DNA from: Bacteroidales bacterium
GTDB lineage: Bacteria > Bacteroidota > Bacteroidia > Bacteroidales > UBA4181
Reading direction: 5' to 3'
DNA: 7,290 nt
Assembly: GCA_031260845.1 (NCBI GenBank)
Contig: JAISKR010000049.1
Span: 1 to 7,290, forward strand
A program made the translations under genes and the position numbers. The notes below the pieces were generated by a model. That model was not told the origin of the DNA, did no database searches, and saw nothing but the letters and a program-made list of their open reading frames with translations. Each line of letters starts with the position of its first letter. Position 1 is the stretch's first letter. Shown here piece by piece: positions 1-7,290 of the stretch.

Positions 1-56
1 CCATTTTTCAAAATAAAATTAAACTCACGCTTTAAGCATTTACCCAAACAACATCA

Positions 57-87
57 CAAAGATAAATATTGTTTTTTATTCTGCAAA
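57..87 (-). promoter_or_regulatory. Bacteroidetes-type promoter reading leftward out of the window
   Basis: On the minus strand a TTTG (87-84) is followed by a 19-nt AT-rich spacer (83-65) and then TATCTTTG (64-57). This matches the Bacteroidetes primary sigma factor consensus, TTTG at -33 and TAnnTTTG at -7 with a 19-21 nt gap. Transcription would start near 50-54 and run toward position 1. Two minus-strand ATGs downstream (54-52 and 39-37) are each closed by a stop after four codons. The next ATG (4-2) is open at the window edge and follows an AT-rich leader, so the served gene probably starts there or further left. The 40-bp palindrome begins 23 bp upstream of the -33 element. AT-rich DNA can produce such matches by chance, hence the moderate confidence. 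Confidence 0.5.
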
Positions 88-110
88 ATAATAACAAATT
101 TATTTCCATA

Positions 111-150
111 ACCTACGAAAAGTTCGTAGATCTACGAAACTTTCGTAGGT
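111..150. repeat. 40-bp near-perfect palindrome made of two adjacent CTACGAA/TTCGTAG dyads
   Basis: The arms at 111-130 and 131-150 pair at 18 of 20 positions; only 121/140 and 122/139 fail. The centre, TTCGTAGATCTACGAA (123-138), is a perfect 16-bp palindrome. Each arm is also a dyad by itself: CTACGAA (113-119) with TTCGTAG (123-129) around a 3-nt loop, and CTACGAAA (132-139) with TTTCGTAG (141-148) around one base. The heptamer thus occurs four times in alternating orientation, and the two dyad centres (121 and 140) are 19 bp apart. That geometry suits two dimers of a repressor bound nearly two helical turns apart. It lies just upstream of the leftward promoter at 57-87, supporting an operator role. 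A transcript hairpin ending sprA is the alternative, but no run of T follows on the minus strand. The palindrome is certain; the function is inferred. Confidence 0.85.
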
Positions 151-201
151 GCGATTTTGCTGATGATTTGCAATTACACCGCAGGTAATTAACCATTTAT
201 C

Positions 202-219
202 ATTAACAATTAACAATTA
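202..219. repeat. Short ATTAACA tandem repeat at the sprA stop codon
   Basis: Two exact copies of ATTAACA (202-208, 209-215) are followed by a partial third, ATTA (216-219), whose last three bases form the sprA stop codon on the minus strand. It is a low-complexity AT-rich heptamer array of the kind common next to genes in AT-rich intergenic DNA. No function can be assigned. Confidence 0.6.
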
Positions 220-3200
220 TTGAATGAGCGCGAACCGCATACTGAACCCGAAGTTGGTGTTGTAGTTTTTGTATGAAGTGGAAACAAACGGCGTATTGAT
301 AATGCGGTCGAAAAAGACAGATACCGTGAAATTGCTGCTGATTTGATAATCTGCGGTGAGTTTGATGCTCATCACGTTCTGCCCTGCCGAAACCTGCACG
401 GGTAGTTGCGCATCGCCAATCAGGCTGGCGTTGTCCAACTCGCCCACACGACGGATGAGCGTTTTGCTGTCGCGGATAGAGAAGTCGGCATTCACTTTCA
501 GGTCGCTTTCCAAGCGTTTCTGGTCGCCGCCAAGCGTTTTGATGCTGAACGACACATCGTTGAACACATATCCCAAGCCAATGATGTAATCTTGCGTTTT
601 GTTTTCGGTCAGTTGCAAATTGGTCATTCCGATGGATACATTGCGGGAACGTTTTATCTCAAAGCGCGTAGAAAGGCTGTTGAGGAAGGTCACGTCAATA
701 CCGCCCAAGGGACCGAACACCTCTTCAATGCGGGCTGAGGTGATGTCGTTGCGCGGAATGAAGTTGTTTTGCAGGTCGCGCACATGGGAAACCGCTGCCG
801 ACAGGTCGTAATCAAGGTTAGACGCATAACCGCCGATTCTGTAAATCGCCTTGTAACTGTGCCTCAGAGTTACCGATTTGAAATATTGCTTGAACAACGG
901 GATGTTGCTCAGCCCGTCGAAACTTACGTCCCAGTTGGGCAGCATTGTCCACAGCGATGGGAAGTCTATCATCGACACCTTTTCGGGATCTCTGCCTGTG
1001 TATGCCGCATAAAACGAGGGAATCATGACCTGTTGCGCATCTACATTGTAGCCATCGTAGCCGCCTGCGCCATCCGCTGAGCCGGAATAGGCGATATCCT
1101 TGTCTTTAAACTCGGTTGCGCGGCGTGATGCAATGGTGGTGCGATTGTTTTTAAATCGCTCAAATACAGCAGAATGATAATTGTTGGATTTATTCGATTT
1201 CTCGAAAGAGGTTCCTATCGCGATGATGGAAATGCTGTAATCGCCCATGGTGAGCGGCGAGCGAAATTCTTCGGGATACGAGTTGGTGACAGGATCCCAA
1301 GTGTAGTACATGGATTTGTTTTCGGAAAAACTACGCAATGCACTCAAAGTGAATTTGATGCCTTGAAAGGGTTCAAAAACGCTGCGTGCCTGGATGCTTT
1401 TCGTACTTGTCATCTGGATGGAACTGTTCAGTTGCTCTTCGTGCACCAACCAATTGTTGCGGGCTGCCTTTTCGGGGAAATTCCAATCTTGCCAGCCTAA
1501 CATGAACGGAAATCCGGGGGCGCCGCTGCTGGCGCCGAATAAATTACTGCCCCTTCCGTAGCCCGGCAATAGGGTACTGCCGGTTTGTGTGTAGGTAACG
1601 CTCAGGTTTTTAACGCCCAGCAGCACCTTCACGAAACTTTCCATGACGATTCCGGCGGGCAAAGTCTTTTTCGCAATGGTTCCGGTAACCACCAAAGCGC
1701 CGCCGCGCACGTCGTTGTCGGTGAATACCTCTATCCGGTTGTCGTCAACTACTTCCATTTCAGCCTTTACCGTTTTCCCTTCGCCGTCTTTCAGCGCGAT
1801 TTTTATGTCCTTCGTTTTCAGGTTATGTCGGATCTTGCGTCCTTCGCCCTTCTTGAAATTCAAGCCTGTCCGCTCATACGTCACCGTTTTGGTGTTTTTC
1901 TCGTCCTGTTTCTGTTGTCCGGGCTTGCCGGTATTGTTGCGTTGCGGTTGCAGTATTTTCTTGAAATACGGCACTTTGTTGTACAGCGTGGTGAAATTTA
2001 ACTGTCCGGTCAGCGTAATGGTGTTGCGATTGTTGATGGTGTTGCCCGGATTGAAAGAGGTATCGGCGTAGATAGGCGCCACACCCCACATATATTCGCC
2101 GGTGTAACTTGCGGTGGCAGAAGTCCAGCCCAACAGCGGCAGTTTGTTGATTGGAATGGCATAATTGGCATTGATACGGTGGTTGTAGTCCGTAATGCGC
2201 CCGCCACTGCGGATATTGTTCCATACGCTGTCTTTCCACAGTTCGTAGGCGTCTTTCATGTGCCTGTCCACCACGCCGACGGGTTCGTCAATGCGTGCCA
2301 TGTTGGCTGCTGTGAAATCGACTTTGAGCGATTTGCTCAAATCCCACTGTATGCCGAGGTTGCGATCCCATTTCCAGTTTTTGTCCACCGTAGCGTCCAT
2401 CAACAGATTCGGATTGTCGATGTTACGCATCTTTTCTTCCGAATAAGCCCGCTGCATACCGGTTCCCAACGACACATGGGCAGGTTTCAGGTTGAAATTG
2501 AAATCTTTGATGATGCGGAAAGCAGGCTTGTTGAGGAAACTCACTTTTTTCAACGGCTGTATATTCAGGGGCGTTGGTCCGTAGTCATACACAATGCCGC
2601 CGGTGTGGCTTCTTTCAATGCTTTTTTCGATGGTCACGTTGCGACGGAAGGTTTCATAATAGGCATAATTGAGCGTGATATTGGAAACGTCCCAGAAACG
2701 GGGCTTTTCTTTCACCATGTTCACCCGCACATTGGTGAAATTAAGGCTTTTACGCTGCATATAATCCTGCGACAGCGCTTTGAGCGAATCCTGCTCGCTA
2801 CGCGACAGCGAGGCTAAGGCGTCTTTCAACTTCATGTCGGGATTGGTGGGATCATATTCGGGCGTGGTGAAACTTTCGGCATAACCCAGATACAATGGAA
2901 TCTGAACATTCATTTTTTCCGTTTCCGGAATAAATTTGCCGAGTTCAAAATTTGCCGACAGATCGTATGAATTGCGCTCGTCGGTGGAACGGTCGTTGAT
3001 TTTCGAGTCGATGCCACCGAACCCGGGTTGAATGGTTTCCCCCGATATGGCAAAGGTAGCAAAATCGGCAACACGCAACGCCAAACGGGCATTAGCAGCC
3101 CATCCGCCTTTCCGGTCAACGTTATCCAAACGAAATTCGTTTGCCCACACCTCTACCGAGCGCGTTTCCCCTCGATGGTCTGCGTGTTGCGGGTAGCGAA

Positions 3201-6200
3201 GCCCTATCATCACCACCTTTACGTTGGCAAGATTGGGATTTCCGCAGACATAGTAGCGCCGTCCATCGCCATCGTCCACAGGGAAGACGGTATTCAGGCT
3301 GACCGTTGAGCCTTTCCTGCGCATTTCGTCATTTCTGCGCTGTTTGATGTCCGGCAGTTGTGTCAGGTCAATGCCAATATGGTTTTCCTCGGGCCACACG
3401 TCGCGGGCGGTGTAACCTGCCATATTCAAGGGGGTGAGTTTCAACGGAATTTCATATTCGTAGAAATTGTTGCGGTAATCCGTTCCGATTCTCACAAAAA
3501 TGCTCATTTCATCGTTTTCAAGCGTCATATCCTGCGTGGCTTCGGCGTGAACTTCCATCTCTAAACTCTTGTAGCGGCGCATATCGTACATTACATTACG
3601 ATAAACAGCGCGAGCATCGCCGTTGATAAGGTCTTTCACGCGCAATACCATTGATTGCTCGTTCAGTTGCTGCATTTCGCGGGTGGTTTGGTCAACAGCG
3701 CGGTCAAATCCCGGCGGCACCATATAGGGAACGGGGATACGTCCTGCATTTTCTTCAATATTGACCGATGCTACTTCAAAGGTGGCTTGCGGGGATTCGG
3801 GCGTGGAAACGCCGGGCGCTGCCGGTTGAAAGGATTGGTTGTATTGCCGCCATTCGCCGCGTACCAATTCCAAACGAGCAAAACGAAGGATGATAGAGTC
3901 GGGACAGTTGGTGAGGAACATACGCATGAAACGGATGCTCTTGTATTCCTGAATGCCGCCTATGGCTTTGCCTTCGGTGATGGGCACACGGAATTGATAC
4001 CAAGTGGCGGTAGGAACCCGTTTCCCGCCTATTTCAGTGGAATCGTTGGTCACTTTGTCCACGATAAAGTTTTTGCCTACTTCCAAATCACTGCGGTGTA
4101 CGCTGATTTTGTACTGAAAGTAACTTTCCGTTTCGCTCATGGTATTGTCCTGATTAATATCCTCTTCGTTGGGCAAACTGGAATTGGAAAAATCGTTGTT
4201 GGAAGAGTTGCCTTCCTGTCCGTTGTAATATTTGTAGCGTTTGAGAATATCCGCCTGTTCGGCGTCCCAGCGGGAATCGCGCGGATAGATGAAATTATCG
4301 GTCGAAGGGTCGTTGCGAAGTTTTTCCATCGCAGTGGCGTCCACCGTAGTCTGGGCTTCCAAAAGGAAGGAATCGAAGAAACGCCGTTCGCGGCTGTCGG
4401 GCATTCCGTCTAAACCGACGTCTTGCCATGTGCGGCTTACATTGTCGAATGAGTGAACTATCGGCTGAACCTTGCTTACATAGCCCCATTCGGTAGAGTC
4501 CACCATGCTCAGGTCGCCATCTACGGGCAAACCCTGCTCAGACGATTTGCGGGCGTCTTTCAGAATATCCTCGCTCACATTGCCGAGATTGAAATACAGG
4601 TCGGCGCCACCCAACCGGTTTTGCGGGTCTTCCACAAAGGGATCCATCATCCAAAACTCAATGAACTGAATGTTGTTCGACTCGAAATCGCTGGGTTGCA
4701 CGGCACGCATCATGCCGCCCCACCTGTCCCGCGGATTGATAAGCGTACCATCGCGGTTAACGCCTGTTCCGTCGTAGTTGTACGCACCGCGTTCCAAAGG
4801 ATAGTATGCCACGTTGAGCACCGCTATGTTGGTCGGCTGTCCGGTAATATGTTCGCGGTTTTTAAAGATGTCTTCTTCGTAGATGGCGCGTACAAAGTTG
4901 CTGGATATATATTTTCCCGGGTTCCGGCGGATATAATCGGGCGTAGTTTGCGAGTTCATGTATCCTTCCGCCACAAACAGAGGGTCGATGGTGTACCATG
5001 CCAATCGGGCGCGGTTTTTGCCGGTATTGATACCGTTTCCGCTCGATTCGGCAAACATTCCGTTGCCTTGCGGCACACTTGACAGATGCCAAGCGGCAAA
5101 AGCACGTAAATCGTAGGATATTTCGCTTCCTTCAAAGTCGTCGATATAGGCTGCCCCACGGCTCATGATGCCCTTGGACTTGCCGGGCAGCAACTGTGCC
5201 ATCTCACCCGTAAAATCGAGGCTCGACGGCGTTTTGGTGCTAATCAGCGGCAGTTTGTCCACCCACGAGGTGAGGAAAGGCAGTTCGGTATTGTAGTTGG
5301 TGTTGAATCCGAGCATGGTGTTGGCAAGCGGTTCGTCGCCGATGTTCACCTTTTGCGTCAGCGGTCGTTCTGTTAGCCGCAGTACGGTGGCGCCGACGTT
5401 GAAATTGTCGGAAATCTTATAGTTGAGATGTGTGCCGAGCATGGTTTTTTGCTGCATGGCAAAAAGAGCGTTGCTTTCCGTACTCACTTTGATGGGCGTA
5501 CCCGATTCCAACAGCCCTGCATTAATAATTTTCACACGCCCCATCGCGTAATCGACCGTATAATCTACATTTTCGACCAACCGTGCGCCGGAAGCCGTCA
5601 CTACCACCGAGCCTTCGGGTATGTTCATCGCATTGAGCGTTATTTCTGAACCGCCCTCGGAACGATACCGCCCCTTCATCTTGAATTTGTTGAGTTCGGC
5701 AATCTCTCGCGCCTTTGTGAGCGTGGAATCGTAGAGTTGTGAGAACACATATTTATCCACTTTTGAATCGGACAATCCGCTTGCTTTCAAATGCGCTTTC
5801 AGCGTAGAGCCGAAAGGTTCCAGCACGGGAAATATAATCTTCCCCTCTTCGGCATTGATGGTAATGCCTTCCACAAAGTCGAAAACCCCGTCGGGAAAGG
5901 CGTCTAATTGCGTATTCACACGGTCTAAGCCCATTGTCCGCAACAGAATGTCCCTGCTAACGGCGTCTTCGGGAATGTAATTGATGTCGTTGCCGGTGCG
6001 GTCATCGGAATAGAGCACATTCAGGTGAAAATCCTCGCGTTGCAGGTTGAAGGCATTCAGATAGTAAATGTTCTTCATCATCAGTTTCCACGTGGGATAT
6101 TTGGGAATGAGGTTGGTGCCTTTCAGCAATTTCACCACCAAGCCCTTGTCGCCGCTGATACCTGCTCGCGACAGTTCGCCCACGCGATAAGTCTTGCCGC

Positions 6201-7290
6201 GGTAGGTAAATTCGTAAGCCACGCCCAACACCTCGTCTGCATTCAGCGCAGTGCGCAGGGATATGTAACCCAAAGTGGGATGGAAGGTGAAATCGCGCGA
6301 GGTCAACATTCGTGCATTCTGCAATTTCTCAAAATCAACGCCCGATTTCAGTTGGAAAGAGGTATGTTCAAGGTCGCTGTTGATATTGGCGTTGAAATTG
6401 CGCACCAAGTCGCGTACCGTGCGGTACAACGGGTTGAAAGAGCCGATGGAATCGTTCTCAGGCACGTGTTCGGCAACGTTTTGCCCTACCTTGTTGTTGT
6501 AGATGTACTTCGATTCGCCCAAGTCCATGAAAGCAATCAGGTTGCGGGCGCCTTCGGTGGCATTGACGCGGTTGGTCACCCACACTTCCACCCGCGTGAT
6601 GTTGACGCCGGAAGTGATGGTAGGCGAAGTAGCCAACGCTGTCTCGTAGTGGTCACGGAAATACTGCGACAGGAAAAAGTGCTTGTTGGCGTCATACTGG
6701 TCGGCTGCCACCTCAAAATCGTTCACGTGCGCGCCGCCTTTGATTTCCATCGTGGTGGTCTGCCCTTTTTGTTGGGATACCACGGCTGTGACGGTTAAAT
6801 TGCCGAATTTCAGGTCGGTTTTCAAGCCGAACAGACTCTGACTGCCTGTAATCAAAGACCCGGGCAGGGGAAGCGACACGTTTCCCGCCTCTATTTTCTG
6901 GATAATTTCATCTTCTTTGCCTTCGTAGGCGAGTTTGGTTTCGTTTTCAAAATCGAAAGAGGCTTCGGTATTGTAATTGATGCCGAGTTTCATCTTGTCG
7001 CCGATGCTTCCCGTCACGCTCACCTGAATGCGGGGGTCGAAGTTGAAAGTGGTATTTTTGCGGGCGCTTTCGCTCAGGTTGGGGTTATCGGTTTTGGTGG
7101 TATTTATCCCGAAAATCAGTTCCGTAGAGCCTTGCGGAACAATATTGATGGTGTTGGTGCCAAAGATACGGTCGAAAGCCTCGCCGCCAAAGGAAAATTG
7201 GGGCATGAAACTCAAACTGCCCTTGCCGCCGTCGCCTTTGAGAGATTGCTTGGAATGTTCTTCCCACGTCAATTTTTTCTGTGTCCCCAT
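217..7290 (-). CDS. sprA: T9SS outer-membrane translocon SprA/Sov (5' end probably cut by window edge)
   Basis: SprA forms the outer-membrane pore through which type IX secretion cargo (proteins with a T9SS C-terminal signal) leaves the periplasm. The Flavobacterium johnsoniae homologue is a single-chain 36-strand beta barrel that works with PorV and a plug protein. Family blocks I recognise: FGTNTINIVPQGSTELIFG (43-61), the stretch from EIIQKIEAGNVSLPLPGSLI to SQSLFG (128-155), VEVWVTN...DLGE (234-259), GSVVVTASGARLVENVDYTV (560-579), AYIDDFEGS (714-722), EDINQDNTM (1043-1051) and CGNPNL (1349-1354). A small beta domain lies at about 1820-1871. Much of the C-terminal half shows the alternating polar/hydrophobic, aromatic-rich pattern of outer-membrane strands, ending in a final strand with FALIQ. 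The 2357 residues are close to the family's usual 2400-2500. Residue 1 is a Met exactly at the window edge; the first 40 residues are polar with no signal peptide, so roughly 100 or more N-terminal residues are probably missing. No frameshift or stop interrupts the frame. Identification is near certain; the start is doubtful. Confidence 0.96.
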   Translation of the reverse strand: MGTQKKLTWEEHSKQSLKGDGGKGSLSFMPQFSFGGEAFDRIFGTNTINIVPQGSTELIFGINTTKTDNPNLSESARKNTTFNFDPRIQVSVTGSIGDKMKLGINYNTEASFDFENETKLAYEGKEDEIIQKIEAGNVSLPLPGSLITGSQSLFGLKTDLKFGNLTVTAVVSQQKGQTTTMEIKGGAHVNDFEVAADQYDANKHFFLSQYFRDHYETALATSPTITSGVNITRVEVWVTNRVNATEGARNLIAFMDLGESKYIYNNKVGQNVAEHVPENDSIGSFNPLYRTVRDLVRNFNANINSDLEHTSFQLKSGVDFEKLQNARMLTSRDFTFHPTLGYISLRTALNADEVLGVAYEFTYRGKTYRVGELSRAGISGDKGLVVKLLKGTNLIPKYPTWKLMMKNIYYLNAFNLQREDFHLNVLYSDDRTGNDINYIPEDAVSRDILLRTMGLDRVNTQLDAFPDGVFDFVEGITINAEEGKIIFPVLEPFGSTLKAHLKASGLSDSKVDKYVFSQLYDSTLTKAREIAELNKFKMKGRYRSEGGSEITLNAMNIPEGSVVVTASGARLVENVDYTVDYAMGRVKIINAGLLESGTPIKVSTESNALFAMQQKTMLGTHLNYKISDNFNVGATVLRLTERPLTQKVNIGDEPLANTMLGFNTNYNTELPFLTSWVDKLPLISTKTPSSLDFTGEMAQLLPGKSKGIMSRGAAYIDDFEGSEISYDLRAFAAWHLSSVPQGNGMFAESSGNGINTGKNRARLAWYTIDPLFVAEGYMNSQTTPDYIRRNPGKYISSNFVRAIYEEDIFKNREHITGQPTNIAVLNVAYYPLERGAYNYDGTGVNRDGTLINPRDRWGGMMRAVQPSDFESNNIQFIEFWMMDPFVEDPQNRLGGADLYFNLGNVSEDILKDARKSSEQGLPVDGDLSMVDSTEWGYVSKVQPIVHSFDNVSRTWQDVGLDGMPDSRERRFFDSFLLEAQTTVDATAMEKLRNDPSTDNFIYPRDSRWDAEQADILKRYKYYNGQEGNSSNNDFSNSSLPNEEDINQDNTMSETESYFQYKISVHRSDLEVGKNFIVDKVTNDSTEIGGKRVPTATWYQFRVPITEGKAIGGIQEYKSIRFMRMFLTNCPDSIILRFARLELVRGEWRQYNQSFQPAAPGVSTPESPQATFEVASVNIEENAGRIPVPYMVPPGFDRAVDQTTREMQQLNEQSMVLRVKDLINGDARAVYRNVMYDMRRYKSLEMEVHAEATQDMTLENDEMSIFVRIGTDYRNNFYEYEIPLKLTPLNMAGYTARDVWPEENHIGIDLTQLPDIKQRRNDEMRRKGSTVSLNTVFPVDDGDGRRYYVCGNPNLANVKVVMIGLRYPQHADHRGETRSVEVWANEFRLDNVDRKGGWAANARLALRVADFATFAISGETIQPGFGGIDSKINDRSTDERNSYDLSANFELGKFIPETEKMNVQIPLYLGYAESFTTPEYDPTNPDMKLKDALASLSRSEQDSLKALSQDYMQRKSLNFTNVRVNMVKEKPRFWDVSNITLNYAYYETFRRNVTIEKSIERSHTGGIVYDYGPTPLNIQPLKKVSFLNKPAFRIIKDFNFNLKPAHVSLGTGMQRAYSEEKMRNIDNPNLLMDATVDKNWKWDRNLGIQWDLSKSLKVDFTAANMARIDEPVGVVDRHMKDAYELWKDSVWNNIRSGGRITDYNHRINANYAIPINKLPLLGWTSATASYTGEYMWGVAPIYADTSFNPGNTINNRNTITLTGQLNFTTLYNKVPYFKKILQPQRNNTGKPGQQKQDEKNTKTVTYERTGLNFKKGEGRKIRHNLKTKDIKIALKDGEGKTVKAEMEVVDDNRIEVFTDNDVRGGALVVTGTIAKKTLPAGIVMESFVKVLLGVKNLSVTYTQTGSTLLPGYGRGSNLFGASSGAPGFPFMLGWQDWNFPEKAARNNWLVHEEQLNSSIQMTSTKSIQARSVFEPFQGIKFTLSALRSFSENKSMYYTWDPVTNSYPEEFRSPLTMGDYSISIIAIGTSFEKSNKSNNYHSAVFERFKNNRTTIASRRATEFKDKDIAYSGSADGAGGYDGYNVDAQQVMIPSFYAAYTGRDPEKVSMIDFPSLWTMLPNWDVSFDGLSNIPLFKQYFKSVTLRHSYKAIYRIGGYASNLDYDLSAAVSHVRDLQNNFIPRNDITSARIEEVFGPLGGIDVTFLNSLSTRFEIKRSRNVSIGMTNLQLTENKTQDYIIGLGYVFNDVSFSIKTLGGDQKRLESDLKVNADFSIRDSKTLIRRVGELDNASLIGDAQLPVQVSAGQNVMSIKLTADYQISSNFTVSVFFDRIINTPFVSTSYKNYNTNFGFSMRFALIQ
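1678..1833 (-). other. Small accessory beta domain within SprA (residues about 1820-1871)
   Basis: This in-frame segment of sprA does not look like barrel strands. It is preceded by a basic, Gln/Lys/Asn-rich linker (about residues 1780-1819). It carries the pattern RHNLKTKD at 1821-1828, then I-K-I-x-L-x-D-G-E-G-K, then V-V-D-D-N-R-I-E-V (1847-1855), then G-G-A-L-V-V-T-G-T (1863-1871). The order H-x-L-x-T-x-D-hydrophobic, D-x-x-G, D-x-N-x-I and a closing G-x-x-x-V strand resembles a compact beta sandwich. The pattern recalls small beta domains of phage receptor-binding or fibre proteins. Comparable segments occur at this position in other SprA proteins as I remember them, so it is probably a family feature and not a recent insertion. 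Its role is unknown to me; an extracellular or periplasmic loop domain is a guess. Confidence 0.4.

Noticed and set aside
111..150. The palindrome as a classical rho-independent terminator of sprA
   Set aside because: Pairing is strong, but the stem is not GC-rich and no T-run follows on the minus strand (the next bases read TATGGAAATA). A terminator role is possible but less supported than an operator.
172..190. Small inverted repeat AATTAC / GTAATT with a 7-nt loop
   Set aside because: A six-pair AT-rich stem is expected by chance in this composition.
1..216. CRISPR array, tRNA or other RNA gene in the intergenic stretch
   Set aside because: The repeats are inverted and contiguous with no spacers, and no cloverleaf or other recognisable RNA structure is seen.
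2179..2817. A 212-codon plus-strand frame inside sprA
   Set aside because: Antisense shadow with no domain and no credible start context.
3655..4413. A 252-codon open frame on the plus strand, opposite sprA
   Set aside because: It lies wholly antisense to a strongly conserved part of SprA, has no recognisable domain, and its composition follows from reading the complement of SprA codons. It is a shadow frame.
4453..5082. A 209-codon plus-strand frame inside sprA
   Set aside because: Overlaps the conserved central SprA region on the opposite strand and has no recognisable protein signature.
6025..6798. A 257-codon open frame on the plus strand, rich in His and Val
   Set aside because: Antisense to conserved SprA N-terminal blocks. 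The His/Val/Gln-rich translation is typical of reverse-strand artefacts, and no family is recognised.

Overview
The window is almost entirely one very long minus-strand gene. It encodes SprA (called Sov in Porphyromonas), the giant outer-membrane translocon of the type IX secretion system (T9SS). Type IX secretion is confined to Bacteroidota, so the organism is a member of that phylum. The moderate base composition, the AT-rich intergenic DNA and a Bacteroidetes-type promoter agree with this. A Bacteroidales-like bacterium is plausible, but genus cannot be read from the window.

Layout: positions 7290 to 217 (minus strand) hold an uninterrupted 2357-codon reading frame ending in a natural stop. 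The right edge coincides with an ATG, but the protein beginning there has no signal peptide and starts close to the first conserved SprA block. The true N-terminus therefore probably lies beyond the window. The C-terminus is complete and ends in a plausible terminal beta strand of the barrel.

Positions 1 to 216 are an AT-rich intergenic region downstream of sprA. It holds a short ATTAACA tandem repeat touching the sprA stop codon, and a striking 40-bp near-perfect palindrome (111-150) built from four alternating copies of CTACGAA/TTCGTAG. It also holds a leftward promoter matching the Bacteroidetes sigma-ABfr consensus (TTTG, 19-nt spacer, TATCTTTG). Together these look like a double operator and promoter for a gene that begins at or beyond the left edge. 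That gene is not visible.

No RNA genes, insertion sequences or CRISPR arrays are seen, and no second protein-coding gene can be supported. The main gene is a known system. The less explained elements are the palindromic operator-like array and a small non-barrel beta domain inside SprA.
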